The notes under the pieces: generated by a model
Databases searched by the model: none
Told to the model about the DNA's origin: nothing
What the model saw: only the letters and a program-made list of their open reading frames with translations
Part shown: piece after piece, positions 18,701-28,950 of the stretch
Layout: the number at the start of each line of letters is the position of its first letter
Numbering within the stretch: position 1 is the stretch's first letter
Program-made: the position numbers and the translations under genes
Assembly (NCBI GenBank): GCA_900455155.1
Contig: UGUC01000002.1
Location: 2,294,001 to 2,358,000, forward strand
Direction: 5' to 3'
DNA length: 64,000 bases
Origin: Providencia stuartii
Lineage (GTDB): Bacteria > Pseudomonadota > Gammaproteobacteria > Enterobacterales > Enterobacteriaceae

Positions 18701-20369
18701 TTATTTTTTATAAACAATTTCGCCTTTTGGTTCATAGTCTGCCGCTTTTAGTGGTGAATGTTTTTCAATATAGCCTTTCAACACTTCCGCATCGACAAAC
18801 CCTGTATTGACGTAGTTAGGATGATTATCGATTTTCGGATAGCCATCACCGCCTATAGCATTAAAATTCAGTGTTGCCATACGATAAGTTTTTTCAGGAT
18901 CAACTGGCTTACCATCAATTTTCACGTCACTGATGCTACCATCCGGATTAACAGTCAGGCTGACATTATAAAACTGTGCGTAAGCGCCTGAATCAGGTTT
19001 CATGTTCGCAGCAGCCTGCAAATATGGAAGCACTTCGCTGCCTTTGAAGTCAACATACACTAATTCATTCGTAAATGGCTGTACCTTTAAAACATCTTTA
19101 TATGTAATATCACCGCTCTCAATCGAATCACGGACACCGCCGCCACTCATAATTGCAAAATCAGCACCTGCACGCTCTTTTTGTGCCGCTAACAAGAGAC
19201 GCCCCATGTTAGTTTGCACAAAACGAACTTTACTACGGTCGCCTTCGAGTTTGCCTTCAACAGAGCCAACTTTAACATTCAGCTGCTCACCCCCTTTCTC
19301 TTGATAAGGTGTCAGTAACTTCATCATTTCTGGGTTGTGCGCAATTTCTTGAGTGTAATAGACACGCTCAGTGGTGCCATCTTCTTTAGTCACTTTCTTT
19401 TTCAAGTTGATAGGGATCAATTGGTAATGTTTCAGTGTGAACTTACCATTTTTAAATTCGAAATCTGCGCGACCGACATATTTCCCCCATTCATGGGCTT
19501 GAACGATCCAAGTGCCATTTTGATTATCAGGTGCACAAGGTGTTCCCGGCACATAGTCCACTTGTTTATAGTTTTTATTCTCCGCAGACATACAAACGGG
19601 ATCTTGTGAGTGACCACCTACTATCATATCTAAATATCCAGCAGGTAAACTACGCGCCATTTCAACATCACCCGGTGCATTCGAACCATGTTGACCGTCA
19701 TCGTAGTGCCCCATATGGGTGGCTGCAATAATAATGTCTGGCTTTTTCAGTCTCACGCAGCTCTTCAATCACTTTTTTCGCCTCTACCGATGGCGTTCTA
19801 AATTCCACATCTGGGAAATTAGCTGGATTGCCGAGTTTCGCTGTATCGTCCGTGGTCAATCCTAATACGGCGATTTTGACGCCTTGCTTATCAAAAATTT
19901 GATAAGGCTTGAACAAGCGTTTACCGGTGCTAGTTTGGTAAATGTTGGCAGATAAGAATGGGAAATTAGCCCATTTTTCTTGGGTACGTAACACTTCAAG
20001 CGGATTATCAAACTCATGGTTACCTAATGCCATCGCATCATAACCGACTAAGTTCATCCCTTTAAAATCAGGCTCTGCATCTTGCAAGTCAGATTCAGGT
20101 ACACCTGTATTGATATCACCACCAGAAAGCAGCAATAGGCTTCCACCTTGTTTCGCAACTTCATCACGGATTTCATCAACCACCGTTTTTTGAGCCGCTA
20201 AGCCATACTCACCGTGATCGTTATGCCAGAAGTGACCATGATGGTCATTAGTATGCAAAATGGTGATGTTATAGGTTTTATCTTTTTCCCAAGCATTTGC
20301 CTGTGCGATAGGCAACAGTGCTAAAGATACCGTTAATGCGCATACCGATGCTTTAAAGGTTAATTTCAT
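18701..20369 (-). CDS. ushA: UshA, periplasmic UDP-sugar hydrolase / 5'-nucleotidase (frameshifted here)
   Basis: Exported metallophosphoesterase that hydrolyses UDP-glucose and 5'-nucleotides for salvage. I place the start at 20369 (MKLTFKASVCALTVSLALLPIAQANA, a clear signal peptide), with GGGAGA upstream; an in-frame start at 20432 would lengthen the leader with polar residues. The metal-binding HTNDHHGH, GGDINTG, GNHEFD and GGHSQDP motifs and the C-terminal nucleotide-binding domain (GGDGYP) are visible. Frame changes at the five-base run 19743-19747; removing one base restores TEKPDIIIAATHMGHY and yields about 555 residues, against 550 in E. coli. Probably a sequencing error. Confidence 0.93.
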
Positions 20370-20441
20370 CTCTTTCTCCCTGCCGATATAGGAATTTTGT
20401 GCGGTATAAGTAGATAATAAGTTTAATATCACCGCCTATCT

Positions 20442-20560
20442 TATACTCTATATCATTTAAGATACGTCACGGACGTATTACCATAGAAATATAAGGCAGG
20501 CTGTGTCTCATACGAATGAGCGCCGTCAGTAGCACCACACGTTGAAGTATGATGAGTATA
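20442..20560. repeat. ERIC-like element upstream of ushA/fsr
   Basis: About 119 bp with imperfect inverted ends: TATACTCTATATCATTTAAG at the left and a right end reading GTTGAAGTATGATGAGTATA, which matches the conserved ERIC terminus (AACTTGAAGTATGACGGGTATA). GAGCG and CACxxCAC segments inside also follow the ERIC order. It lies between divergent ushA and fsr. Assigned by recalled consensus, not by search. Confidence 0.6.
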
Positions 20561-20745
20561 TAGCACAAAACCGCGATCATAATTAGATAACCAGTGCATA
20601 AAATGATGCTTGTTTCATTAAAGTGAGACATCAATCAAAATAATGACACGAGTGACTTTTTTTATCGTGATATTTATTAGTTCAAATAAATTACAAATAC
20701 GCTATATTGATAACAATTGTGCAACACAACTAGAAGTTACTAACT

Positions 20746-21969
20746 ATGAGCGACCAAACAACAAGTTCTAGCAATACCGCACCATCAAAGCCTATCAGCA
20801 AAACAGGCAAAACCGTTTTCAGTATTCTAACCGCAATTAGCTTCTCTCATTTACTGAATGATATGATCCAGTCTTTGATATTAGCTATTTATCCGTTATT
20901 GCAATCCGACTTTTCATTAAGTTTTGCACAGGTTGGTTTGATCACGTTGACTTACCAAATTACGGCATCACTACTACAACCGATCATTGGCTATTATACT
21001 GACAAACATCCACAACCTTATTCACTCCCAATAGGAATGGGCTTTACGCTAACAGGTTTGTTGCTACTCGCTATGGCGGAAACCTTCCCGGTTATTTTGC
21101 TTGCTGCTGCGCTGGTAGGAACAGGCTCTTCCGTATTCCATCCTGAATCATCTCGCGTTGCGCGTATGGCGTCAGGGGGGCGACATGGCCTTGCACAATC
21201 GTTCTTCCAAGTCGGTGGAAATTTAGGTTCCTCATTAGGCCCGCTACTTGCGGCACTCATCATTGAGCCATATGGTAAAGGGAACGTTGGCTGGTTCTCT
21301 CTGGCGGCCTTATTAGCTATTGTGGTTTTATTGCAAGTGAGCCGTTGGTATAAGCAACAGCATCGCACCACCAGCAAAAAACCAGTTCGTCACGTGGAAG
21401 TCAAAGTACTACCACGTAAAGCGGTGATTGGCTCATTGACGATATTGCTGATTTTAATTTTTTCCAAGTACTTTTATCTAGCCAGCATTAGTAGCTATTA
21501 TACCTTTTATCTCATTGATAAATTTGGTGTTAGTGTACAAAACGCCCAGTTCCATCTGTTTATTTTTCTCTTTGCCGTCGCAGCAGGAACCATGATTGGT
21601 GGGCCTGTTGGCGATAAGATCGGGCGCAAATATGTTATTTGGTTTTCTATTTTAGGCGTTGCGCCTTTCACGCTAATGCTACCGCATGCTTCCCTGTACT
21701 GGACCAGTATTTTGACCGTTATTATCGGATTAATATTAGCTTCTGCATTTTCAGCCATTTTAGTCTACGCACAAGATCTCATCCCCGGTAAAACAGGCAT
21801 GATTTCAGGGCTATTTTTTGGATTAGCATTTGGTATGGGAGGCGTTGGAGCGGCAGTGCTAGGGCAGATTGCCGATAAGACCAGTATTGAACAAGTTTAT
21901 CAATATTGTGCTTTTCTACCATTATTAGGAATTTTCACTGTACTACTACCAAATTTAGAACAAAAATAA
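20746..21969 (+). CDS. fsr: Fsr, MFS fosmidomycin efflux protein
   Basis: A 407-residue 12-TM inner-membrane antiporter that confers fosmidomycin resistance in E. coli when overexpressed. It matches E. coli Fsr through most of its length: SHLLNDMIQSLILAIYPLLQ, VGTGSSVFHPESSRVARMAS, GGRHGLAQS and GGPVGDKIGRKYVIW (MFS loop motif). The position, divergent from ushA and followed by ybaL, is conserved. The first about 25 residues are Ser/Thr-rich and cytoplasmic. Confidence 0.94.
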   Translation: MSDQTTSSSNTAPSKPISKTGKTVFSILTAISFSHLLNDMIQSLILAIYPLLQSDFSLSFAQVGLITLTYQITASLLQPIIGYYTDKHPQPYSLPIGMGFTLTGLLLLAMAETFPVILLAAALVGTGSSVFHPESSRVARMASGGRHGLAQSFFQVGGNLGSSLGPLLAALIIEPYGKGNVGWFSLAALLAIVVLLQVSRWYKQQHRTTSKKPVRHVEVKVLPRKAVIGSLTILLILIFSKYFYLASISSYYTFYLIDKFGVSVQNAQFHLFIFLFAVAAGTMIGGPVGDKIGRKYVIWFSILGVAPFTLMLPHASLYWTSILTVIIGLILASAFSAILVYAQDLIPGKTGMISGLFFGLAFGMGGVGAAVLGQIADKTSIEQVYQYCAFLPLLGIFTVLLPNLEQK

Positions 21970-21987
21970 CTATTTCTCTTTATTTCA

Positions 21988-22015
21988 CCCATACTTATTG
22001 AAAAATAAGTATGGG
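21988..22015 (+). terminator. Terminator after fsr
   Basis: A 12-bp perfect stem (CCCATACTTATT/AATAAGTATGGG) with a GAAA loop begins 18 bases after the fsr stop. A short CATTTCC tail follows. The rest of 22016-22231 is AT-rich leader DNA for ybaL with AAGGAG near 22220. Confidence 0.75.
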
Positions 22016-22231
22016 CATTTCCTTCTATATCCCACTTAAAATTCAATAAAAAATCATAAAAATGACATCTTTGTAACGATTTAGCACTAATACAGTACTT
22101 TTATTTGAAAAACATTGAAATTTTTTAAGGAAATTTTTCTCAAATAACGATAAAATAGAATTATATGCAAAGCGCATTCCAAAATACGGGAATTTTATTC
22201 CTAAAAATTCAAATTAATAAAAGGAGACTAA

Positions 22232-23989
22232 ATGGAGCATTCTACGCCCTTAATCACAACCATTGTTGGTGGTCTCGCCCTTGCATATTTGTTAGGTATG
22301 ATCGCTCAGCGATTAAAAATTTCCCCTCTAGTGGGGTATCTTGCGGCTGGAGTCTTGGCCGGTCCTTTTACACCTGGTTTTTGTTGCCGATACAACACTT
22401 GCACCTGAACTCGCTGAGATAGGTGTTATCCTACTGATGTTTGGCGTTGGGTTACACTTTTCGCTTAAAGATCTTATGGCGGTTAAAACCATCGCCATTC
22501 CCGGTGCTATTGCACAAATTGCGGTTGCTACACTGTTAGGTTTAGGCCTTTCCACCCTTTTTTGGTTGGGGAACCTTTTCAGGGATTGTTTTCGGCCTCT
22601 GTTTATCCACAGCCAGTACCGTAGTGTTACTTCGCGCCTTAGAAGAACGGCAACTGATTAACAGCCAACGCGGTAAAATTGCTATCGGCTGGTTGATTGT
22701 TGAAGATCTGGCAATGGTATTAACACTGGTACTACTGCCAGCCGCCGCCGCGATTATGAATTCAGAGCAAGCCAGCTTAAGTGAGTTACTCATCGGTCTT
22801 GCATGGACAATAGGTAAAGTTGTCGCCTTCATTATCCTCATGATAGTGATTGGCCGCAGAGTCATACCTTGGATTTTATCGCGCACCGCATCCACCGGCT
22901 CTCGTGAACTGTTTACATTGGCTGTATTGGCACTTGCATTAGGTATCGCCTATGCGGCTGTCGCCTTATTTGATGCCTCCTTCGCTCTTGGCGCGTTCTT
23001 TGCTGGTATGGTATTAAATGAGTCAGAACTAAGCCACCGTGCAGCACAAGACACATTACCGCTCAGAGATGCGTTTGCTGTTCTATTCTTTGTGTCTGTT
23101 GGTATGCTATTTGACCCTGTGGTCATTATTGATCACCCATTAGGTGTGATTGCTGTTCTCGCTATTATCATTGTGGGTAAATCCGCCGCAGCGTTGGTGC
23201 TTGTGCGTTTATTTGGTCACTCGCGGCGAACCGCATTAACCATCTCTGTCAGCCTTGCCCAAATCGGTGAGTTTGCCTTTATTTTAGCGGGGATGGGAAA
23301 TGGCGCTTGGCGTGATGGATAAAGAGGCACAAAACCTTGTGTTAGCCGGTGCCATTGTCTCTATTATGCTTAACCCAGTGCTGTTCAGCTTATTGGATAA
23401 GTACTTAGAGAAGACCGAAACCGCCGAAGAGCAGTTACTCGAAGAGACTTTGGAAGAAGAAACTCAAATTCCTGTCGATATTTGTGGCCATGCAATTATC
23501 GTTGGTTACGGTCGTGTAGGAACTATGCTGGCAGATAAACTGCGTAGACGTGATATCCCATTAGTCGTGGTTGAAGATACTCGCGCTAAATTTGAAGAGC
23601 TAGCAGAAAACGGGTTCAGTGCTATTTTAGGTAACGGTGCTAATAGAGATATCATCAGCCTTGCTCGTATTGAGTGTGCAAAAACGCTGCTTCTTACCAT
23701 TCCAAATGGTTATGAAGCAGGTGAAATCGTCGCGCATGCTAAAGAGCTAAACCCAGATATCACAGTGATTGTTCGCGCGCACTACGATGATGAAGTCAGC
23801 TTTATTAAAGAGCGTGGTGCTGAGCATATTATTATTGGTGAACATGAAATTGCTAAAGCGATGGCAACTTTTATGTGTAATGATGTCACTGAGTATGGTT
23901 GCTCAATGGATGATGACCCTTCTCCCACAGCCGGTGAAGGTAAAAGTCTAGATGAAATATCTAAAACCCTCTCATTAAAACACATTTAA
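22232..23989 (+). CDS. ybaL: YbaL, CPA2-family K+/H+ antiporter with TrkA-N domain (three frameshifts here)
   Basis: Kef-type monovalent cation:proton antiporter, about 584 residues after repair (E. coli 558). The start at 22232 (MEHSTPLITTIVGG) follows AAGGAG. Twelve or so membrane helices end near residue 390, and the cytoplasmic NAD-binding TrkA-N domain begins at VDICGHAIIVGYGRVGTMLADKL. Three one-base gains break the frame: T5 at 22378-22382, T6 at 22558-22563 and AAA at 23298-23300. Removing one base at each restores PGFVADTTLAPEL, STLFGWGTFSGIVFG and AGMGMALGVMDKEAQ. Three independent homopolymer gains in one otherwise conserved gene point to sequence error, though a true pseudogene cannot be excluded. 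Confidence 0.9.
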
Positions 23990-24009
23990 GGGAAGCTTCG
24001 GCTTCCCTT
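23988..24009 (+). terminator. Terminator after ybaL
   Basis: A 9-bp stem AAGGGAAGC/GCTTCCCTT with a TTCG tetraloop overlaps the end of the ybaL stop and is followed by TTGTTT. Confidence 0.85.
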
Positions 24010-24045
24010 TGTTTATCTGGTAATTCTATTGTGTTAATCCCTGTA

Positions 24046-24177
24046 TCAGGGATGCAGCTTACTCTTTTCAATCATGACTGGTTTACTGAGAGAGCGTGAA
24101 CTGTTCGCCCCGCCTAATATGCGATTTTTCACTATTAAAAATTCTAAAATAGAATAATTAATAATAAATAGATTCAC
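24046..24177 (-). CDS. Possible 43-residue small protein, unrecognised
   Basis: A short open frame starting at GTG 24177 with GGAG five bases upstream, 180 bp downstream of gsk on the same strand. It begins hydrophobic (NLFIINYSILEFLIVKNR), then a Gly-Gly (ILGG) and a polar, basic tail ending KSKLHP. The frame stays open upstream to an ATG at 24339, but that version lacks a ribosome site. No family recognised; it may be spurious. The Shine-Dalgarno spacing is the main support. Confidence 0.25.
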   Translation of the reverse strand: MNLFIINYSILEFLIVKNRILGGANSSRSLSKPVMIEKSKLHP

Positions 24178-24221
24178 ATTTTCTCCACTTTTTAGCATAG
24201 ATAAGTCGTTATACTCATCCC

Positions 24222-24286
24222 CGCCTAAACCATTATTGATGATATTTTTTGTGTCCTCTTCCCCCACGATGTGGGGGAATTTTTTT
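24222..24286 (+). ncRNA. Candidate small RNA with intrinsic terminator
   Basis: A strong plus-strand terminator (TTCCCCCAC/GTGGGGGAA, 9 bp, 3-nt loop at 24259-24279, then seven T) stands 270 bases after ybaL, which already has its own terminator, and no plus-strand gene lies between. A -10-like TATACT at 24210-24215 would start an RNA of about 65 nt. The U-rich stretch, TCCTCTT just before the hairpin and the U7 tail resemble Hfq-binding RNAs such as ChiX, but the similarity is short. No good -35 is visible. Confidence 0.35.
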
Positions 24287-24357
24287 CTGGCATTGAAGTA
24301 AAAAAATACCCCACTGTTTTTGCTCAAACAATGAGGCATTATGCAAAGGCTTGCGTA

Positions 24358-25674
24358 TTAACGCTCCCAATAGGACTCTTCTAAGCTGTCTTCTTTTTCA
24401 GGTAGGCCACGCGTTAAACGCGGCGAATGTTGAGTCAAGACTTGATAGCTCACGCGGTTTGCATATTTGCACACTTGAGCAAGCGAAGAGTAAGTTAGAT
24501 ATTGGCGCGTATGCTTACTGGAATTAGGCACATTGAAGCGATGATAGGAGTTTGCGGTGATATCGTGTAGCAATGCGGACAACGCGCCATCTCCTGCACC
24601 ATTAGTATTCATGATCTTTTCAGGTCCCCCCATATAAGGCTCAATATGTGAGTATATGCGCATAGGAACTTCACAATCTTGCTGGCGCATTGCGCGGCTA
24701 AATTCATAGAGGTTAAATTCAGGAATAGCGCCCGGTAATAATGGGTGTTGGGTGGTGCGTTTAAATGCTTCTTCCGTATAACCTGCCATATATAGCCCTG
24801 ATGGCCCCGCCGTACACAGCACAAGATCGACCCAATTTAGAGCCATATCCGAAGCTAACAACGGGTCATTACACCCCTGTTAGCTCTAGCGCCTCATCTT
24901 CATTCATCGCGACAACAGAGACATGCTCAGCCAGAAAATCACGCCAAAACTGAGGGTCTTGCGCTATCACGAACTTAGTACCGAGTGTTAGTACAACGGG
25001 AACATTATGCTTTTTAGCATAGCTAATCGCCTGCATCGTGGCTTCTGGCATGGTTTCACCCGGGCTTGCAACGAACCAAATAAGCGGTCAAAACTAACGC
25101 CGAAGCGCCAGCAATAATCTCTTCTGGGATACTTTCAGGGCGTAGACGATTCATATGCCCTGGGCTAATCGCGAAGGTTCTCTCACCGTTTTTCAGCAAT
25201 AAGGGTAAAGCAGCGACCAATTGGCCCATCGACCCCTTGTAAATAGTTGAGATCCATGCGGCTCGATGTATGGCATAAATAGCGATAAGAGTAGCTTCCA
25301 ATTTGAATGTTATTGCACATCGTTCCCAATAACACCGAGCGATCATCCGCCAGCACGGAGTAGTTATGCAGCGTATTCCCGATGGTTCCCCCGGCATACT
25401 CATGTGTGATTAATGCGTTACTGGTTAGCTCTTTATATAAAGCCTCTGCAACATCATCTTCAATCACTAAAGAGTGACCTTTACTGAGTTGATAGCGTTC
25501 AATGAATGCATCGTCGACTTTAGCTTCAATATCGACCAGTGTTTGATCGATACCAACAATATAAGATTGGCAGTTTTCGCCATCATCTAAACGCTCTTTA
25601 ATAGGCTGTAACAGCGGATCTCTGAGGCTAACAGGAAAGTAGTGCTTTGATTTACGTTGACCGGGGAATTTCAT
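24358..25674 (-). CDS. gsk: Gsk, inosine-guanosine kinase (three frameshifts here)
   Basis: PfkB-family kinase that phosphorylates guanosine and inosine in purine salvage. The start at 25674 (MKFPGQRKSKHYFPV) equals the E. coli start. Motifs GGTIGNTLHNYSVLADDR and NTNGAGDGALSALLHD (the anion hole and catalytic Asp) are clear. Three one-base gains break the frame: T5 at 25189-25193, CCCGGG at 25059-25064 and CCCC at 24874-24877 (plus-strand view). Removing one base at each restores NGERTFAISPGH, CKPGETMPEATMQ and LTGCNDPLLASDMAL, giving about 437 residues against 434 in E. coli. Likely intact in the organism. Confidence 0.92.
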
Positions 25675-25775
25675 AATGGATAAATTAGAGAGTATACATG
25701 GCACTATTCTAGCACGATAAATGCAAACCAGCACCTTAGACAAAGGTGCTGGCTTACATCAATAACACTTTTTAG

Positions 25776-26894
25776 TTAGCTATTATTCTTGTGATAGTCG
25801 CGATATAGCTCACGCGACAGTACATAAGCACAACTCAGAATAAAGCCTAAAATAGCACTCAGCATGATAATCAATACTGATTTAGGTGAATCTTTTTGAG
25901 TGGGTAGATCCGGCGCTAAGATAAATTTAGCAGGGATAAAGTCAAGGGTATCAATATCAAGCTCTGATAGATTTTTAATGTAATGTTGGCGAATTTGTAG
26001 GTCTTCATTCAACAGAGCGATATCACGGTTTTGTAATTCAATCGCTAACTTCTTCTCAAGAGCTTCCGTACCTAATGCAATAGGGTAATCGGGGTCATCA
26101 CTAATGATTGCCGAATCACTAACAATGGGCTTGCGCACACCCGCTGCTTTTGCAATATCAATAGCACGTTTTAACCTTTCAACTTTTACATCATATTCAG
26201 AACGGATCTTTGTCACTTCTTGCTTAAAAGTTTCATTAGCATAGACCAATTGCTGTGCAATCGCATTTTGAATATCTTTCTTAAACTGCTCTCTAACCTT
26301 AGTTGCCGTATAGCGAACATAACCAGACAGTAAGTCTTGGGCCTCAGAAGGTGTTGGCGCCACAAAAGTCAGTATGATGTCGCTAGAGGTACTGTTTTTC
26401 TCTTTTGACTGGTCCTTAAGGCCGATATTATTCGAAATAATAGTATTGACTAGCCGCTGCTGCTCATTTTCTTTATCTGTAGAATTCACTTGCTCTGACA
26501 ACTTTTTGAAGTAATTGGTACTCCGAACATAAGCTTCTTGGTTAACTTTCGAACGATACTGGTCAATAAAGGCATTAAAGATCTGCTGTGCCGATAAATC
26601 AATCTTAACATCGAGCACACTCAACTGTGCGCTCAATGTATTGATATCTTTAATTTCCTCAGAAGAAGGTGGGATGACAACAGCCGTACTGCTCCACTTT
26701 TGAGGCAACTGAAATACCACAAATATACTGATAAGCGTGATAACAACAGTAATAACGATAATAAGAAGCTTATTCCTTAATAAAACAGCGAATAAAGCCA
26801 TCAAATCGATTTCATCGCTTTGCTGTGAGTTAAATGGTGAGACTTGCTTTCCTTTTGCGGTTTTGCCATCCGGTGACTCTCTATCAGTGCTCAT
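25776..26894 (-). CDS. wzz: Wzz-family polysaccharide chain-length determinant
   Basis: A 372-residue inner-membrane polysaccharide co-polymerase that sets O-antigen or related polymer length. The layout is typical: short cytoplasmic N-terminus (DEIDLMALFAVLLRNK), TM1 at about residues 42-62, a long periplasmic coiled-coil domain, and TM2 near the C-terminus (SVLIIMLSAILGFILSCAYVLSREL), preceded by the Pro-rich APDLPTQKDSPKS segment. The ATG at 26894 with GGAAC before it is preferred over 26915. It sits alone between gsk and hemH, where E. coli has aes; no polysaccharide genes are nearby. Whether it acts on O-antigen, ECA or another polymer is not shown. Confidence 0.85.
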   Translation of the reverse strand: MSTDRESPDGKTAKGKQVSPFNSQQSDEIDLMALFAVLLRNKLLIIVITVVITLISIFVVFQLPQKWSSTAVVIPPSSEEIKDINTLSAQLSVLDVKIDLSAQQIFNAFIDQYRSKVNQEAYVRSTNYFKKLSEQVNSTDKENEQQRLVNTIISNNIGLKDQSKEKNSTSSDIILTFVAPTPSEAQDLLSGYVRYTATKVREQFKKDIQNAIAQQLVYANETFKQEVTKIRSEYDVKVERLKRAIDIAKAAGVRKPIVSDSAIISDDPDYPIALGTEALEKKLAIELQNRDIALLNEDLQIRQHYIKNLSELDIDTLDFIPAKFILAPDLPTQKDSPKSVLIIMLSAILGFILSCAYVLSRELYRDYHKNNS

Positions 26895-27012
26895 ATCAGT
26901 TCCAATAAAATACAAATATTAACAATAAATTAACTTTTTATATTAACTAGTATAGTGAATTTTGATACTTATGATATATCGATTAACGCCATATTTAATA
27001 TCAATTACAACT

Positions 27013-27984
27013 TTAGATTGTATTTATTGTACTAGTAATAAGTAATTTAAATAAGTTAATACTATCATCATTATCATTCAACGCAGGGATATAATGATAC
27101 GATTCTCCGCCCTGACTTTTGAAAAAGTGTTGATTTTGCTCACTAATTTCTTCTAGTGTCTCTAAGCAATCCGCTGAAAATCCGGGGCAAATAACTTGTA
27201 CTGACTTTACACCTTGTGAGGGTAATTGCTTCATCGTTTCATCAGTATAAGGGGTTAACCACGGTTCTCTCCCAAACCGAGATTGATAGGTCATCAATAC
27301 TCTCTCTGCTGGGAAATTCAAGGCTTCTTTGACTAAACGTGTCGTTGCTTCACACTCTTGAGGGTAAATATCCCCAGTGTCTGCATAGCGTTTAGGAATA
27401 CCGTGAAATGACAGTATTAATCGATCAGGCTCCCCATGCTGCTCAAAACTTTGCTCTATGGAATTGACCAACCCTTGAATGTAGGCAGGATGCGTCGCAT
27501 AGCTACGAATAAAATGTAAGGACGGTATCGTGCGCATTTGGCGGAAAATTGCCGAGATCCCATCATAAACTGCGGCGGTGGTTGAACAAGAGTATTGTGG
27601 ATATAACGGTAGCACAATCAACTCTGTCACACCTTGGCTCATTAATGAATCAATTGCACTTTTCAATGATGGTGAACCATAGCTCATCCCAACTTCCATT
27701 GGGATATCAGGAAAACAAGCTGATAGCTTTGCTTTCTGACGTAGCGTGTAAGCAAGTAAGGGTGACCCCTCTTCTGTCCAAATCGATTGATAGAGTTTAG
27801 CCACTTTTGGTGAGCGAAATGGCAAGACAATACCGTATAAAATAGGCTTCCAAATCGCACGTGAAACATCAATCACTCGTACATCGCTTAAAAACTCTGC
27901 AAGGTAACGTTTCACTGCTGGGGTTGTTGGGGAATCAGGGGTTCCTAAGTTAACCAATAAAATGCCGTATTGACTTTTTGACAT
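27013..27984 (-). CDS. hemH: HemH, ferrochelatase
   Basis: Inserts Fe2+ into protoporphyrin IX, the last step of haem synthesis, at the inner face of the membrane. 323 residues. Motifs: [13 protein letters not shown] at the N-terminus, [12 protein letters not shown], the metal-site His in SFHGIPKRY and the acidic partner in CLETLEEI. The TTAATGA/AAGGAG region precedes the ATG at 27984. Gene order adk-hemH is as in E. coli. Confidence 0.95.
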   Translation of the reverse strand: MSKSQYGILLVNLGTPDSPTTPAVKRYLAEFLSDVRVIDVSRAIWKPILYGIVLPFRSPKVAKLYQSIWTEEGSPLLAYTLRQKAKLSACFPDIPMEVGMSYGSPSLKSAIDSLMSQGVTELIVLPLYPQYSCSTTAAVYDGISAIFRQMRTIPSLHFIRSYATHPAYIQGLVNSIEQSFEQHGEPDRLILSFHGIPKRYADTGDIYPQECEATTRLVKEALNFPAERVLMTYQSRFGREPWLTPYTDETMKQLPSQGVKSVQVICPGFSADCLETLEEISEQNQHFFKSQGGESYHYIPALNDNDDSINLFKLLITSTINTI

Positions 27985-28065
27985 GGTAATTACTCCTTAA
28001 TGATAATTATTCCCAACTTTATATCACAAAATATTGTCTTTTATTGTTTTCTAATGCTTGAAAAG

Positions 28066-28092
28066 CAAAGGCAGCGATAATCGCTGCCTTTG
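28066..28092 (-). terminator. Terminator after adk
   Basis: A 12-bp stem CAAAGGCAGCGA/TCGCTGCCTTTG with a 3-nt loop, followed on the minus strand by CTTTTC. It separates adk from hemH. Confidence 0.8.
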
Positions 28093-28112
28093 TTGATAAC
28101 TATTGTTGAATA

Positions 28113-28772
<660 letters not shown>

Positions 28773-28886
28773 CTATTTAGTTTTTTATAATTTGAAAAGA
28801 AAACAAGATACCATACCATTAGCATGCCGCTTTACTCAAGAAGACACGTAAACGTTTTCGCATTTAACTTCTTTCGCAAAAGAAAA

Positions 28887-28922
28887 AAAACCACGCTAAA
28901 GCGCCCGCTAAAACGTGGTTTT
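28887..28922 (-). terminator. Terminator after htpG
   Basis: AAAACCACG at 28887-28895 pairs with CGTGGTTTT at 28914-28922, with an inner AGC/GCT pairing. On the minus strand a run of T follows (GGTTTTTTTTTCTTTT). Confidence 0.8.
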
Positions 28923-28950
28923 TGTTCAAAAACGAAAATCAATTATCTCA

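Noticed and set aside
24178..24339. Upstream extension of the small frame after gsk to an ATG at 24339
   Set aside because: No ribosome site before 24339 and the extension runs through the G/C hairpin; only the GTG start at 24177 has support.
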